Positions 22,761 through 33,307 of a stretch of 64,000 nucleotides of DNA are shown piece after piece. The DNA comes from Wurfbainia villosa. Taxonomy: Eukaryota; Streptophyta; Magnoliopsida; Zingiberales; Zingiberaceae. The notes under the pieces are model-generated. The model was given only the letters and a program-made list of their open reading frames with translations, searched no databases and had not been told where the DNA came from. The stretch's first letter is position 1. Each line of letters begins with the position of its first letter. The translations under genes and the position numbers were made by a program. The stretch spans positions 31,455,245 through 31,519,244 of the forward strand of contig CM046003.1 of NCBI GenBank assembly GCA_025175895.1. Direction: 5' to 3'.

Positions 22761-24785
22761 ACAGGCAGAAAACTAGATTTGGGAAATCTGAGACCCTAGG
22801 GGTCGGCTGTCTATATTCATGATAGTTCTCACAAGTATGGAAAACTATGACCTAGAAGTAAGAAGTGTATCTTTATAAGATATTCTGATACTTCAAAAGA
22901 TTATGTTTTCATAGGTGAGCAATCAGATGGAATGATCTCCGAATTGGATTCGAGAGATGCTACTTTTCTTGAAACTGAGTTCCCAGCTAGAGGTGAAGTT
23001 GATAAGATAGTTCCTCTATTTGAGGAGGAAGAGTCGTTATCAATTGGACAGGTGTCTAGTGGGATACCTGGAACTAGTCAACCCAGTGAGAGTACTTTGC
23101 CTAGTCACGGGGTGACTTCTCATCAGCCCAACTTACGAAAAAGTGTTCGTAAGATCAAACCTAAGAAGAGGTTTGATATTGAGAATGAGGCAATGATGAC
23201 ACTCCTTGTTGACGATGAGGAACCTCAGTCAGTAAAGGAAGCTCTGGGCTCTAGAGCTGGAGAAAAGTGGAAAGTTGTAATGGTTGAGGAAATGGAGTCA
23301 ATGATTAAGAATCATGTTTGGGAGTTAGTCGATCTTCCTCCTGGCCGAAGGGCTATTGAGAATAAATGGATTCTCAAAATAAAGAGGAAAGCTGATGGAT
23401 TGATTAACCGATACAAAGCTCGTCTAGTTGCAAAAGGATTTATCCAATTGGAGGGTATTGACTTTGAGGAGACATTTTCTCCCATAATAAAGTTTGTGTC
23501 AATCCGAGTTATTTTGGCTTTAGTGACGCATTATGACTTGGAGTTACATCAGATGGATGTAAAAATCGCTTTCCTTAACGGTGAGCTTGATGAGGAAATC
23601 TATATGGTTCAACCAGAAGGTTTCGTTGCTGAAGGCCAAGAAGATAAAATAAGTAGATTAAAGAAATCTATATATGGGCTAAAGCAAGCATCAAGACAGT
23701 GGAACATAAGATTTAACAAAGTGGTTTTATCTTATGGTTTTAAAATGATCAATGAGGATCATTGTGTTTTCCTGAAAAAGGATAAAGGAAAGTATGTCAT
23801 TTTATCATTATATATTGATGATATGCTGATTGCAAGAAATGACATAGGTTTTGTGATAGAAGTCAAAAAGTGGCTTTTATCATAATTTGGCACAATAGAT
23901 ATGGGAGAAGCTGAGTACATCTTAGGAGTAAAAATCATCAGAGATCGATCTAAGAGACTTTTGGGTTTACCTCAAGAGTCTTATATAAATAAGATGTTAC
24001 AACATTTCATCATATCTAATTGCAATAGTGAACAGGCACCTATTGTGAAAGGTACTGTTCTGAGCAAGAGTATGAGTCTCAAAACTCCTAATGAAATAGC
24101 CGAGATGAATAAAAAATCATATGCCAGTGTTGTTGGTAGTTTAATGTACACTATGTTGTATACTCGTCCCGATATCAGCTATGTTGTTGGCTTAGTTAGC
24201 CGTTTCCAGTCAAACCCAGGATCTAGACACTGGAAGGCAGTGAAAAGGATATTCAGATATCTGAAAGCGATGATAGATTACAGTCTCTATTATCAAGGAT
24301 CAGATATGAGCCTGAAGGGATATTCAGATGCAAATTGGGATGGGGACCTGGATGATAGAAAATCTACATCAGGCTATGCGTTCTTGTTGAATGGCAGCAT
24401 CATCTCTTAGAACAGCAAGAAACAGGCCTGTGTGGCCTTATCAACCATGGAAGCTGAATATGTGGCATGTTCGGCAGCTGTACAAGAAGCGGTCTGGTTA
24501 AGGAGGTTCCTGAAGCATCTGAAGATTGCTGAAGACAGTGGGAGTCCAGTGACTGTCTACTGTGACAGTCAAGCTGCTATAGCTTTTTCCAAGAATCTCA
24601 AATATCACAGCAAAGGCAAGCATATTGCTATAAAGTACAACTTTATCAGGGATATTATTGCTAAAAAGAAGATTATTCTTGAGTATATCCCTACTCGAGC
24701 TATGCTTGCAGATCCTTTTACTAAGCCAATGACTAGAGAGTCATTTAATGAGCATGTAAAGTCTATGGGACTTCGTAGAATGTAA
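22761..24785 (+). pseudogene. pol: TE5 reverse transcriptase and RNase H
   Basis: The reverse transcriptase shows WKLVDLPPG-like WELVDLPPGRRAI, MDVKIAFLNGELDEEIYM, GLKQASRQW and the active-site motif YIDD at 23811-23822. RNase H shows GYSDANWDGD, KSTSGYAF, STMEAEY (near 24443) and YCDSQAAI. All blocks are in one frame, interrupted by stops near 22790, 22847, 23882 and 24408. Most stops fall where Trp or Gln is conserved. The C-terminus at 24785 is normal for the family. Confidence 0.93.
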
Positions 24786-26152
24786 CAGTTTTGTAATGAC
24801 AATCGGATATTGTAATTTGATTGTTTAATGCAAGCCATAATTTATTCAGTGTATGTGATGTTACATTCTGATAAGATCTCAGTGAGCATGTTGACAGGTA
24901 GTGATTGGTCCTCTTACATAGACAATCATCTCTGTTTGTTATGTACGAATAGGGGTAAGACTATTGCTTATAGGATAGCTTTGGAAGCTATATGTATGAG
25001 ATACATACCTATAAGTTGGGGTCGTCTTGATATATGTATCAAGATAAGATCATTTAAGAAAAGTGATCGAAGTAAATGTTCCCAATATTTATTATACCTG
25101 TTTGTGAGCCAGATTAGAATTCATATGTTGAATTCAGGATTAGACATTTGGAATGTCTGGATCAAAATTTGTACGATGTTGAGGTAAACATGCGCTCTTT
25201 ATTGATAAAGAGAATAACATCGTAGCATGTGATTCATACCACGTGTGCTAAGGCGACAATAAGGGTAGTAGGAGAATTGATCTCTGCTTCTCTACTATGT
25301 GAGCCCTTTGAGATTATATGTTAATCTCAGCATTTGCCCTTTGTGACTATTTAGGTGTCTGCTTGAAGTTTTAATCAGGGTTTGCTACTTTAGCATGTAA
25401 ACCTATTGACTATGATGATTCGATCTATGGAACATGACTAGGAAAGCGACTGATTAAAATGAATGGATTCATACTAAAAAGGAAGATTAAATAAGTTTAC
25501 ATCCTTTGATAATTATTCATTGGTCGACCCATTTCCGTTATATATGAAAATATTTGTGAATATTGAGAATATGTAACATGCTCTTGACTTGATGGTCACA
25601 ATGAGGGATTAGAGATGTTCATATTGATGTAAGTGGAGATTATTTAATCTAGGCAAATAGCAAGACATTATATCCAGGAAAACGGTTAAGTACTACTAGG
25701 AGAAAGGTTGAGTACCACCTGGTAAATGGTTGGGAGCCACCTGGAGGATGACAATGGGTCATCAGGTGAGTGACTATGTATCATTCAGAGAATAGTTATG
25801 TACAATTTATAGAGCGGCTAAGTTAGGCGTAATAACTTTTCTTAGCATTGTTCGCTCTTTGAGCAGCTATGTAAGGTGTAACAACTTTCATAGTATTGGA
25901 TTGCTCAGTGTGCTTGCTGTCGCACGAGCTATTTTTCTAAGTATAAATTGGTTGTTCTAATGGTCTTTGTGACTATTGATCTCTATTCTATTAGTCTTTT
26001 GGGACTATGGTCTCCGACACTATTCTGGTCTATGTGACTGGATACTTCTATTAGTTATTTGGGACTAATGACTCCGGCTCTATTTAGTCTATGTGACTAA
26101 ATATCTCTTATTAGTCTATGTGACCATTTTGTCTATGTGACATGCTTTGGAC
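24786..26152 (+). other. TE5 3' non-coding tail
   Basis: No convincing gene; the ORF 24828-25187 has no recognisable domain. Imperfect repeats occur, such as ACCACCTGG words at 25700-25750 and repeated TTAGTCTATGTGACTA-type words at 25950-26140. Confidence 0.6.
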
Positions 26153-26162
26153 GAGTGGGAGA
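26153..26162 (+). promoter_or_regulatory. TE5 polypurine tract
   Basis: GAGTGGGAGA directly precedes the TG of the 3' LTR. Confidence 0.8.
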
Positions 26163-26540
26163 TGTAACTGCATATGCAGCGTGCACACGTTGCTTTACAA
26201 TGTGTACATGCGCTGCACGAAGTGTGGTTGCACTTCGTGCAGTGCAGCAGGTGAAAACCCCCCTTTATAAGGGGGTGCGTCCAAAGAGAGAAAGAGGAGA
26301 GAGCAGTGAGGAACGCCGAGAGGTTGTTCAAGAGTTGTCGGAGTGAATAAGAACACCAAGGCACTGTCAAAATTTGTCTCGTGGAAGAGAGGTTCTTTCC
26401 GGTGTGATCGATCCTCATATCATTCAAAATAGTACCAGGAAGTGAGAAGATTTCTGACGATCATTGTAAGTTTATTTACAACTTCATTTTTCTTTTATAT
26501 TTACTTAGATAATCTCAATTAGGTGCTAAAACTACCAACA
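26163..26540 (+). repeat. TE5 3' LTR (378 bp)
   Basis: Starts TGTAACTGCATATGCAGCG and ends ACTACCAACA, then the CCTTT duplication. It keeps the uninterrupted site where the 5' LTR received the solo LTR. It has a TATA box at 26258-26275 and a hairpin at 26213-26242. Confidence 0.93.
26213..26242. promoter_or_regulatory. 12 bp perfect inverted repeat upstream of TE5 TATA box
   Basis: CTGCACGAAGTG, six bases, then its exact complement CACTTCGTGCAG, about 16 bp upstream of the C/G-flanked TATA box. The 5' LTR copy has two mismatches. The position suggests a promoter element or cruciform; no factor is proposed. Confidence 0.55.
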
Positions 26541-27522
26541 CCTTTATAATGATATAATCTTCTAAGTTCCTTCTCCTATATTTCTCATCAATGATGCACA
26601 TATGATAAAGCAATGAGATTATAGAAATTTGATATAATCTTTCTAAGACTCTAAGCATGGATCCTAATTTGTATCAAAGTATTTTTGATAAAAAAAATAT
26701 TGAATATAAATATCTAATAATCGCCCTTAAAATAAATGTCTAACTCTTGTTTTGAAAAACTCGAATGATATTGAATACATCATCAAGTTTAGTTAAGAGT
26801 TAGTCATCGAAGTGATCCATTTTATTTTAAACTCGTTCCAGTTCATGTTGATGTACTAAATTTACATCTGAAACCTAGAGTACAATCCTAATATCTCACG
26901 TCCATCTTCGTGACTCAGTACACAAACAGTTAATCCTAGGTGTTTATCAGATACAAAGGCTTCCTAGATCTATAGGTTCATAAAATCTAAGTTTAATCTA
27001 TGCTAGCTCAATTTTCAATTTCCTTAAGAAATACTTAATAGAAAAATAGGTTTAAATGTGAAACAATAATGAAACATATTCTACAAGACACAAGTCCAAA
27101 CAATAAAGCAAAAAACATTAAGTATCATTAGTTAAAATACAAAAGTCACAAATCCATCTATTGATGCCTGAATTTGAAGAAGGAGGGGGTTGGAGGATAT
27201 GAATGACTCGTGCCCTAGGAATGGAGCAACTCCATCATCTCTCTATGATGATCCTGCTACAGCTACATCATCTCTAGGTGATGCATCTGCTGCTCCTCCT
27301 CCTAATGTTGAAATCCTAAGATCACTTCCTCCTTTAGTCTGGAGACTCTCTCTTCTAAAGGAGGAGATGTTGAAGGTGGTGGAAGTGCCAGATATGGAGA
27401 TAGACCTATGACATCAAGGTTCGACATCTCTTCATCCACGGCTGCCTGAGACTGAGGCTCAAGTTGAGGCTAGGCTTCCCTCTTCCAAGCTAGGACATCA
27501 TTATCATCCAACTCTAACCTTG
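26541..27522 (-). other. TE4 internal region between TE5 and accessory ORF
   Basis: Begins with the right copy of CCTTT. No recognised domain. The stretch 27180-27480 may be the decayed C-terminal part of the accessory ORF in minus orientation. Confidence 0.45.
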
Positions 27523-28411
27523 CTAGTCAAACTGTCGATGTCCTATCATATCATACTCTATAAGATGTTTGACATTACCTGAAGAAATGTCAAACTCTAA
27601 TATGACTAACAATGATGTCAAAATGTGACAATAAGACATATGAATGCTACTACTAGTAACTATCCTAGAGTAGTAGATGATGGAATGAAACATGTGAAGG
27701 CTAATGTCTATGTCTAACCTATGGATAAATGCATAAAGTAAGAATGAGTGAAAAGGACACATCATAGTTACATCCCTAGTGCTAAGTGGTAAAATGCAAT
27801 TTACTATAACCCTATACAGAACATAATCCTATACCCTAAGTCTAGTGGAGCTTAACTAACTCACTGACAGAGTCCTCTCCTCCCCAAATAAATACGAATG
27901 CATCATATCTAGGGTAATGTGTGAGTAGGGGTCACCAAAAGGTAACTCCCTAGGTGGAAAGCAAACAAATGGACATGATGATTGCATAATACCTAAGTGA
28001 TCTCTCAATAAAGAAGGGGTAAAGATGATATTCCTACCCCATACTCTAGTATAATAAGTGAGATTATCTATCCTAATTAAGTTATTGTAGAATTCAACAC
28101 ATAAGTCAATGTTAACTGAACTCTTACAATAAACTAGCTTATCTAATCCATAAAAATTTATAACTTACACTAGGGGTGCATGATTTAGAAAAGAAAGATC
28201 TACTCAAATACCTAGTGGGCATATGGGGTAAAGGTGGTATATGGAACCTAAGCCTAAGACCCTCAATAGGAAATCTAATGTTTAAACTAGGAGTAGAGGA
28301 TGTATTAGGCTCATGAGCTCTTATTTTTCCCCTAATTAAGCATGATAAAGCTAATAAGTAACTAATTAAAAAATTGATTGAAAAATATGGATTAGATCAT
28401 TACCTAGACAT
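27523..28411 (-). pseudogene. TE4 accessory ORF, homologous to that of TE3
   Basis: On the minus strand: ATG at 28411, an 8-base first exon, a probable intron 28403-28332 (GTAATGATC...TTAG), then an open frame with a basic start. After a frameshift come INFYGLDKLVYCKSSVNIDL and EFYNNL (about 28155-28080), GRNIIFTPSLLRDHLGI (near 28030) and a 80-codon block ending EYDMIGHRQFD at 27523. These align with TE3 blocks IKHYQLAKLVFCTHPINVDL, EFYSNL and FLMYVMRNLLEINIALNIFH. The pattern fits the 'putative plant transposon protein' family (recalled as PF20167); role unknown. Several stops and frameshifts make it non-functional. Confidence 0.68.
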
Positions 28412-28499
28412 ATTTGGTGTTTATCGATGATATAGACTTTGATGGGAATACTTTGGAGACGAAGATTTGGCAAAGGAGAAAAAGTTAAAGGTGCCTAGG

Positions 28500-28870
28500 A
28501 GCTATGCACTCTCTATTTTATAGATGGGGTCAAAGCGTCTAGACATGGTCCAGTAGCCTTGGGTTAGAGGCACATGCACTTAGTCCAGTTGCCTTGGGTT
28601 AGAGGCGACTGGACTTCGACAGGTTTATCCATCCATTACGAGTTCTTTCAAGGCGACTTGATATGGCCTAGTCGCCTGAGTTGTTCTTATCAATTAACTG
28701 TGGGCACACCCAAGGCACCTAGACCTAGTCCAGTCTTCTGGGAATGCCAATTTTACCGTCGTAATTAATTGTGTCGCACCCAAGGCAACTAGACCTAGTC
28801 CAGTTGCTTGAGGTGTTCGAGGCACTTGGACTAGGTCCAGGCGCCTGGATCAGGCATGGTTAAAAATTTT
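28500..28870. repeat. CTAGGTCCAG / GGCGCCTGGA motif cluster in TE4
   Basis: Repeated words such as CTAGTCCAG, GTCGCCT, GGCGACTGGAC and CTAGGTCCAGGCGCCTGGA. They resemble the cluster in the TE4 LTRs (15360-15650 and 38030-38340) and replace the CAGTCGACTG type seen in the other families. The cluster lies upstream of the accessory ORF. Confidence 0.65.
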
Positions 28871-29774
28871 GTACAAAATATTTTAAATTTATGCTTTTGA
28901 AATATGATAGTTTTGCAATGTAATTTTACTTAGACTTCCCTTAAAATGATAATGGTGAAGAAATTATTGGTTTGGTTGAGTTAACCCTATTCATCTCAGC
29001 CAATTTAGATTCTCAATACATGTTAACCTTATATGTTTTGTGAGATGATTTTTCATTTTTACTTGATTAATTTGAATGAATATTAAAAAGTTTTTAAACT
29101 TGGGTTAGATTCAAGTTTAATTTTTTGGCTAGTCAAATAAATATTTCCTAAATCAACTTCCAAGTAGTGGAGAGACATAGAGACATTCTTAGATGTCAGG
29201 TGGACCACTTCCTAAGACAAAGTTGATATAGAAATCAAGTACTTGAATAACTTCGAACTAAGCTTTGGTCTAACTATTTAGGACTTAGTGAGTTAGTTTT
29301 GGTTAGTTTCACTCAGCTCAGTGCACCAGGTAGGGTGTGCCTCATCCAGCCTAGATATGCACCTTAATGAGCTTTCCTAACTTACTATAAGTTCAATTCA
29401 TCCTAATACTATGTTATCAAGTTTAAACTATATTCTTTCCTATCTAGGTCATTATAAATTAACCAAGTAAATCACTAAGCATGCAAGAAATTTATCTAAT
29501 TAATGAAACACATAAAGTATTGGATCCCCCAGGTCTTATTCATAAAGTGAATTTTACCTTTGGAAATCCAATATTAGTTTGGTCCTACTTGATTGACTAA
29601 ACAAATCTTAGGAACCCATGCTTGGACTCGACTCTTAGCATTTTGAATAAGTAAAGACATGTATGACTTATTTGTTGACTTAGTCTTGTATCAAAGTTCG
29701 GATTTGTTGCACACGACTCGCTGAGTCCCAAGCATCATATCCAAATACTTGGAGCCCGAGGTGAACCTTTCCAA
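28871..29774 (-). other. TE4 internal region between motif cluster and gag
   Basis: AT-rich; no domain recognised. It sits where a pol gene would be expected in an autonomous relative, but no protease, integrase or polymerase motif is visible. Confidence 0.5.
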
Positions 29775-30579
29775 TAATCCTTTGAGATCTTCTACTTGAC
29801 TTTTCAAGGTAGAGTTCTCTTCCTCAAGCTTTGCAACTTGAGTTGAGTCTCTATCGTGAATTTGGCAAGTTGAAGACTTGGAGTTGACTTGAGTACTTGT
29901 ACTTCCTTAAGAAACAACTCAACTTGATCCTTGGATTTAATTAATTTTCTACTTAAGCATGCTATAATTTTATATATTCTATCTTCTATGGGAGAAGTTA
30001 CCTTATTTTGTCCTTCAAAAATGGAAGTGGATCCATGGATCTACTCAGACTCGGATTCAGACTCCGGTTCTTATCTTGACTCGACATCAGATTCGTTGGC
30101 AGACATGAATGCTATGAAAATTGTTTTCAGTACTTCCGCATTCGACTCTTCCGACAATGACTCGTCATGTTGCTTTCAACGCCTTATTCTTCTTTTCCTT
30201 CTTTAGCTTCTCCTCCCTTTTTAGGTCAGCACACTCGAACTTGTAATGTCCCTTTCCATTGCATTTGTAGCAAGTAACTTCGGACCTTAGTCTACTTGGC
30301 TTGTTTTCGACCATTCTTTTTTCATCTTTCTTCGTAAACCTCTTCTTTTTGTTGAATATTTTTCTTACCATATTTATCATCTCCTCTTCTCCGTTTGAAT
30401 CTAATTCCGATTCATCTTCGGACTCATGTTTTGATTTTGATTAATTTCCTTCTTTAGTTTTGTTTAGACCTACAACCAAAGTTATACCATTCTCAGTTTG
30501 ACTCAAGTTAGCATGTTCATGCAATTCTAGTTCACAAAATAACTCATCTAATTTAATTACGGAGAGGTCTCTAGATACC
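29775..30579 (-). pseudogene. gag: TE4 gag, C-terminal part
   Basis: Minus-strand Gag fragment that continues from 36883 across TE6. It has DELFCELELHEHANL next to the TE6 boundary, a Lys/Arg-rich stretch, a zinc knuckle CYKCNGKGHYKFEC (about 30274-30233) and then a Ser/Glu-rich and coiled-coil-like region with frame breaks. The join with the other half lacks a visible target duplication, and a short piece of gag may be missing at the left junction. Confidence 0.78.
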
Positions 30580-31584
30580 TATTGGTATAATTGGCCCACG
30601 ATTGACCAGACTCGAGTGAGACTCGAGTAGTATTTTGATGTTTGATAATATACTTGAGTGTGGATGATAGTATAATTATGGAATGGTATGGGACATCCGT
30701 AGTCATATGGAGATGAGCAGACAGTCAAGGAGGTCAAGGTTGACCAGATACTTTATGAGGGAGAAATCCAAGTCGGTCAAGGGTGACCGGACACTTGGAC
30801 TGACTGGTGGTCGGGCGAGAGGAAGTCTGACTATGCGACTCGGCACTGCGGTGCTTGGCAGTCGACTGCTGAGGAAGAGCAGTCGATTGGTCGTAGGTAG
30901 TTGGGAAGTCTGAGGGGTGGTCGGGCGATGTGAGAAATAGTAGCTTCGACAAACAATCGACTGCTGTAGTAGAGCAGTCGACTGGAGGCTTGACAATGGT
31001 AGGTTAGAAGCAAGGCGCACTTGACCAGCACCTCGACTAGGACTCATTCGAAGTGGTACTCTGATTGACGAAATTATCCTTGAGTAGTAACGGTCGAAAA
31101 TCAGCCCAATGCAATGCTATAAGAGGAGCTCGATGGGGAGACTTCAACAACGGTTCTTTGGAGACTTTGAAGGGGAAGTGTTATTGCATTCCAGACATTC
31201 AAGAGCATCCCACAGCAACCAAATCTACAAGTGATCAAAAGCAACTTGTGTAAAAGTGTTTCTTTTGTTTTCTCATTTTATTCGTATTTGTATTTGGTTG
31301 TTCTTCTCACTGTTGTAAGTTCATTATACGAGGTTTCTCCACCTCCGACATGTTGTTGAGAAGGAGAAGTTCTTAGTGAGGGTAGATCACTAAGCATCAC
31401 CGTGGAGTAGGAATCGTAGGTTCCGAACCACGTAAAAACTGTGTTGTGCTTGTGTTATAGTTTGTTTATGTTTTATTTTCTTTCTGTTGCATATAACTCT
31501 TTTGTATACAAGCACAACATGATCAAGAATGATGAACATGAACGACGCTATTCACCCCCCCCCTAGCTCGCCAACGATCCAATA
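30580..31584 (+). repeat. TE6 5' LTR (1005 bp, internal deletion)
   Basis: Starts TATTGGTATAATTGGCCCAC and ends CCAACGATCCAATA. It is collinear with the 3' LTR except that the segment corresponding to about 35264-36101, including the minisatellite, is missing. The C-tract motif is at about 31550-31563. Confidence 0.85.
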
Positions 31585-31598
31585 AGTGATATCAGAGA
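31585..31598 (+). promoter_or_regulatory. TE6 primer binding site (decayed)
   Basis: AGTGATATCAGAGA follows the LTR end; one base differs from TGGTATCAGAG (G to A). Confidence 0.75.
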
Positions 31599-31651
31599 AA
31601 GGTTGCTCTTCTACGAACTGATCGCTGAGGGAGCTCAGATCCAGAGGGAAA

Positions 31652-33307
31652 ATGGAGTTCAACAATGGTTTTGGACTCGACACTCGGTTTCCACTTCCCT
31701 ACGGACTCGAAGGATTCAACCAATGGAGGGAGAGAACTGAGGTATTCTTCCCTACGGACTGGAAGAATGGTTCACAGTGATGGAAGGGTTCAAGGCTCTA
31801 ATGGATAAAAAGGGAAGAAATCTCAACCGGGGCAAGTGGACTGAAAAGCAAGGCTTGAGATCCAATGCGAACAACAAGGTAACCAAAATTTTGGTTAACT
31901 TGATTCCTAACTCTATTTTGTATACACTAGGAAAATTTAGGGATGCAAGCGAACTATAGAGCAAATTGGTTAAGCTCCATGAAGAGCCCTTGCCGACCCA
32001 AGATGATGATGAGTCCAAAGAAGAAGAATAATGCTCATCATCTCAAGACCATGAAGATTCGGAGGTCGAGTGGTGTTCGACATCCAGAGTAGAAGAGGTC
32101 ATGGAAGTCTCCACCTCTATGATTGAGAGGGAGGAGATTAGGCCTTCAATGTCGGAGTAAGAGCAAGAGGAACCTTCCACATCCGGGAAAAAATAAAGAA
32201 CTAAACCACCATTCCTCTACGACTAAAGAAGGTAATTCAAGATCAATTCATAAAGATAAAAGTCACATAATTTGCTTTGAGTGTAGGGAGAGAAGTCATT
32301 ACAAGAGTAAATGCCCAAAACAAGTCAAGAAGAAAAGTCTAGTGGCACTGAAGTCCAAGGAGTCTGGAGCCCCAACTTGTAAAGGCAAGGAAGACATCGT
32401 GCGCTTCCGATGCAACCAAAAGGGTACTTTCGAACCCAGTGCCCAAAGGGAAATGTTTAAAGAAGAACAAAGAGAGCTCAAATGTAGGGGGAGTTAAGGC
32501 AAACCCTAAGGTAAATTTTAATAATGTTTTTCCTTTGTGCAATAATAAAAAGAATTCTAGTAATTTACTTGCTATGTATCATAAAAAGCATGCTAATAGT
32601 AATGCTTTTTGTTTAGGTGCAAATCCACATGAAATTAGGACTAAGGACAATCCTAGAACTATTAATTCTAGACCCATTAACTCTAGGACTACCACACCTA
32701 AGGATAGGAAGGTAGAGAACCTAGGCATTAACACTAAGAAGGATAGGCATATGCCTAGGAAGAAGAACCATGTCCTAAAAATATAATGGACAATCAAAAA
32801 TAGGGAAGTTAGACGAAGAAAATCAAGTTTTAAGGTCAAAACTTGATAAATTGGAAAAGACCCTAAAGAGAATGAAAAATATGATCATAGAGTCTAGTAG
32901 TCAAAATCTAGGGGTTGGTAGGAACGAACCAACTAAGAACAAGAAAGGTTTGGGTCACAAACCTAAGTCCAAGAAGACCATGCCAACCTACCATAATCTT
33001 CCATTTGACTATGGAGAAAATCCTAGATCTAGGAGTGTCAAGGACACAAGGGAGGTCATCCCTAGAGGTGACCATGACAAGTGTCTAGTGGATAAGGCTT
33101 CGAAGAAGCCTAGGAAAGTCACTAACAAGGTTACAAGGGCGGCAATCTCTAAAGTTAACCTTGATAGGACCAAAATGATCAAGGCTTCTAAGCCAAAAAA
33201 GGGTCATTAGAAAGGTACTAAGGGAAGTTATCCCTAGTGAGTACCTTGTAAACACAAGGAGCTCAAATAGATTTTTGGTTCCTAGGAGCGTGATTCTCTC
33301 ACGATAG
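31652..33307 (+). pseudogene. gag: TE6 gag, frameshifted
   Basis: Homologous to the TE1 gag. Seen: a start at 31652 with LPYGLEGFNQWRERTEVFF, then MEGFKALMDKK, NLIPNSILYTLGKFRDASEL, KLHEEP, a Ser/Glu-rich linker, a zinc knuckle CFECRERSHYKSKC (about 32273-32314), a second knuckle that has lost its cysteines (near 32400), an Asn-rich stretch, a basic stretch and a C-terminus VIPSEYLVNTRSSNRFLVPR near 33230-33290. Stops and frameshifts are scattered throughout. Confidence 0.82.

Larger units (their letters stand above)
16773..26540 (+). mobile_element. TE5: complete Copia element with extra ORF, target duplication CCTTT
   Basis: Full-length element of 9768 bp flanked by CCTTT at 16768-16772 and 26541-26545. 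The order is 5' LTR, primer binding site, GC-rich repeat leader, extra ORF, gag, protease, integrase, reverse transcriptase, RNase H, tail, polypurine tract and 3' LTR (378 bp). Integrase before reverse transcriptase defines Copia. The 5' LTR carries a nested 1087 bp solo LTR. Gag-pol has many stops, so it is not autonomous now. I do not assign a lineage. Confidence 0.93.

Noticed and set aside
24828..25187. 119-codon ORF after TE5 RNase H as a possible env-like gene
   Set aside because: No signal peptide, membrane segment or known domain; it lies in an AT-rich tail and is probably chance.
28574..28768. Short plus-strand ORF near 28574
   Set aside because: It reads through the CTAGGTCCAG motif cluster of TE4, opposite to the direction of that element.
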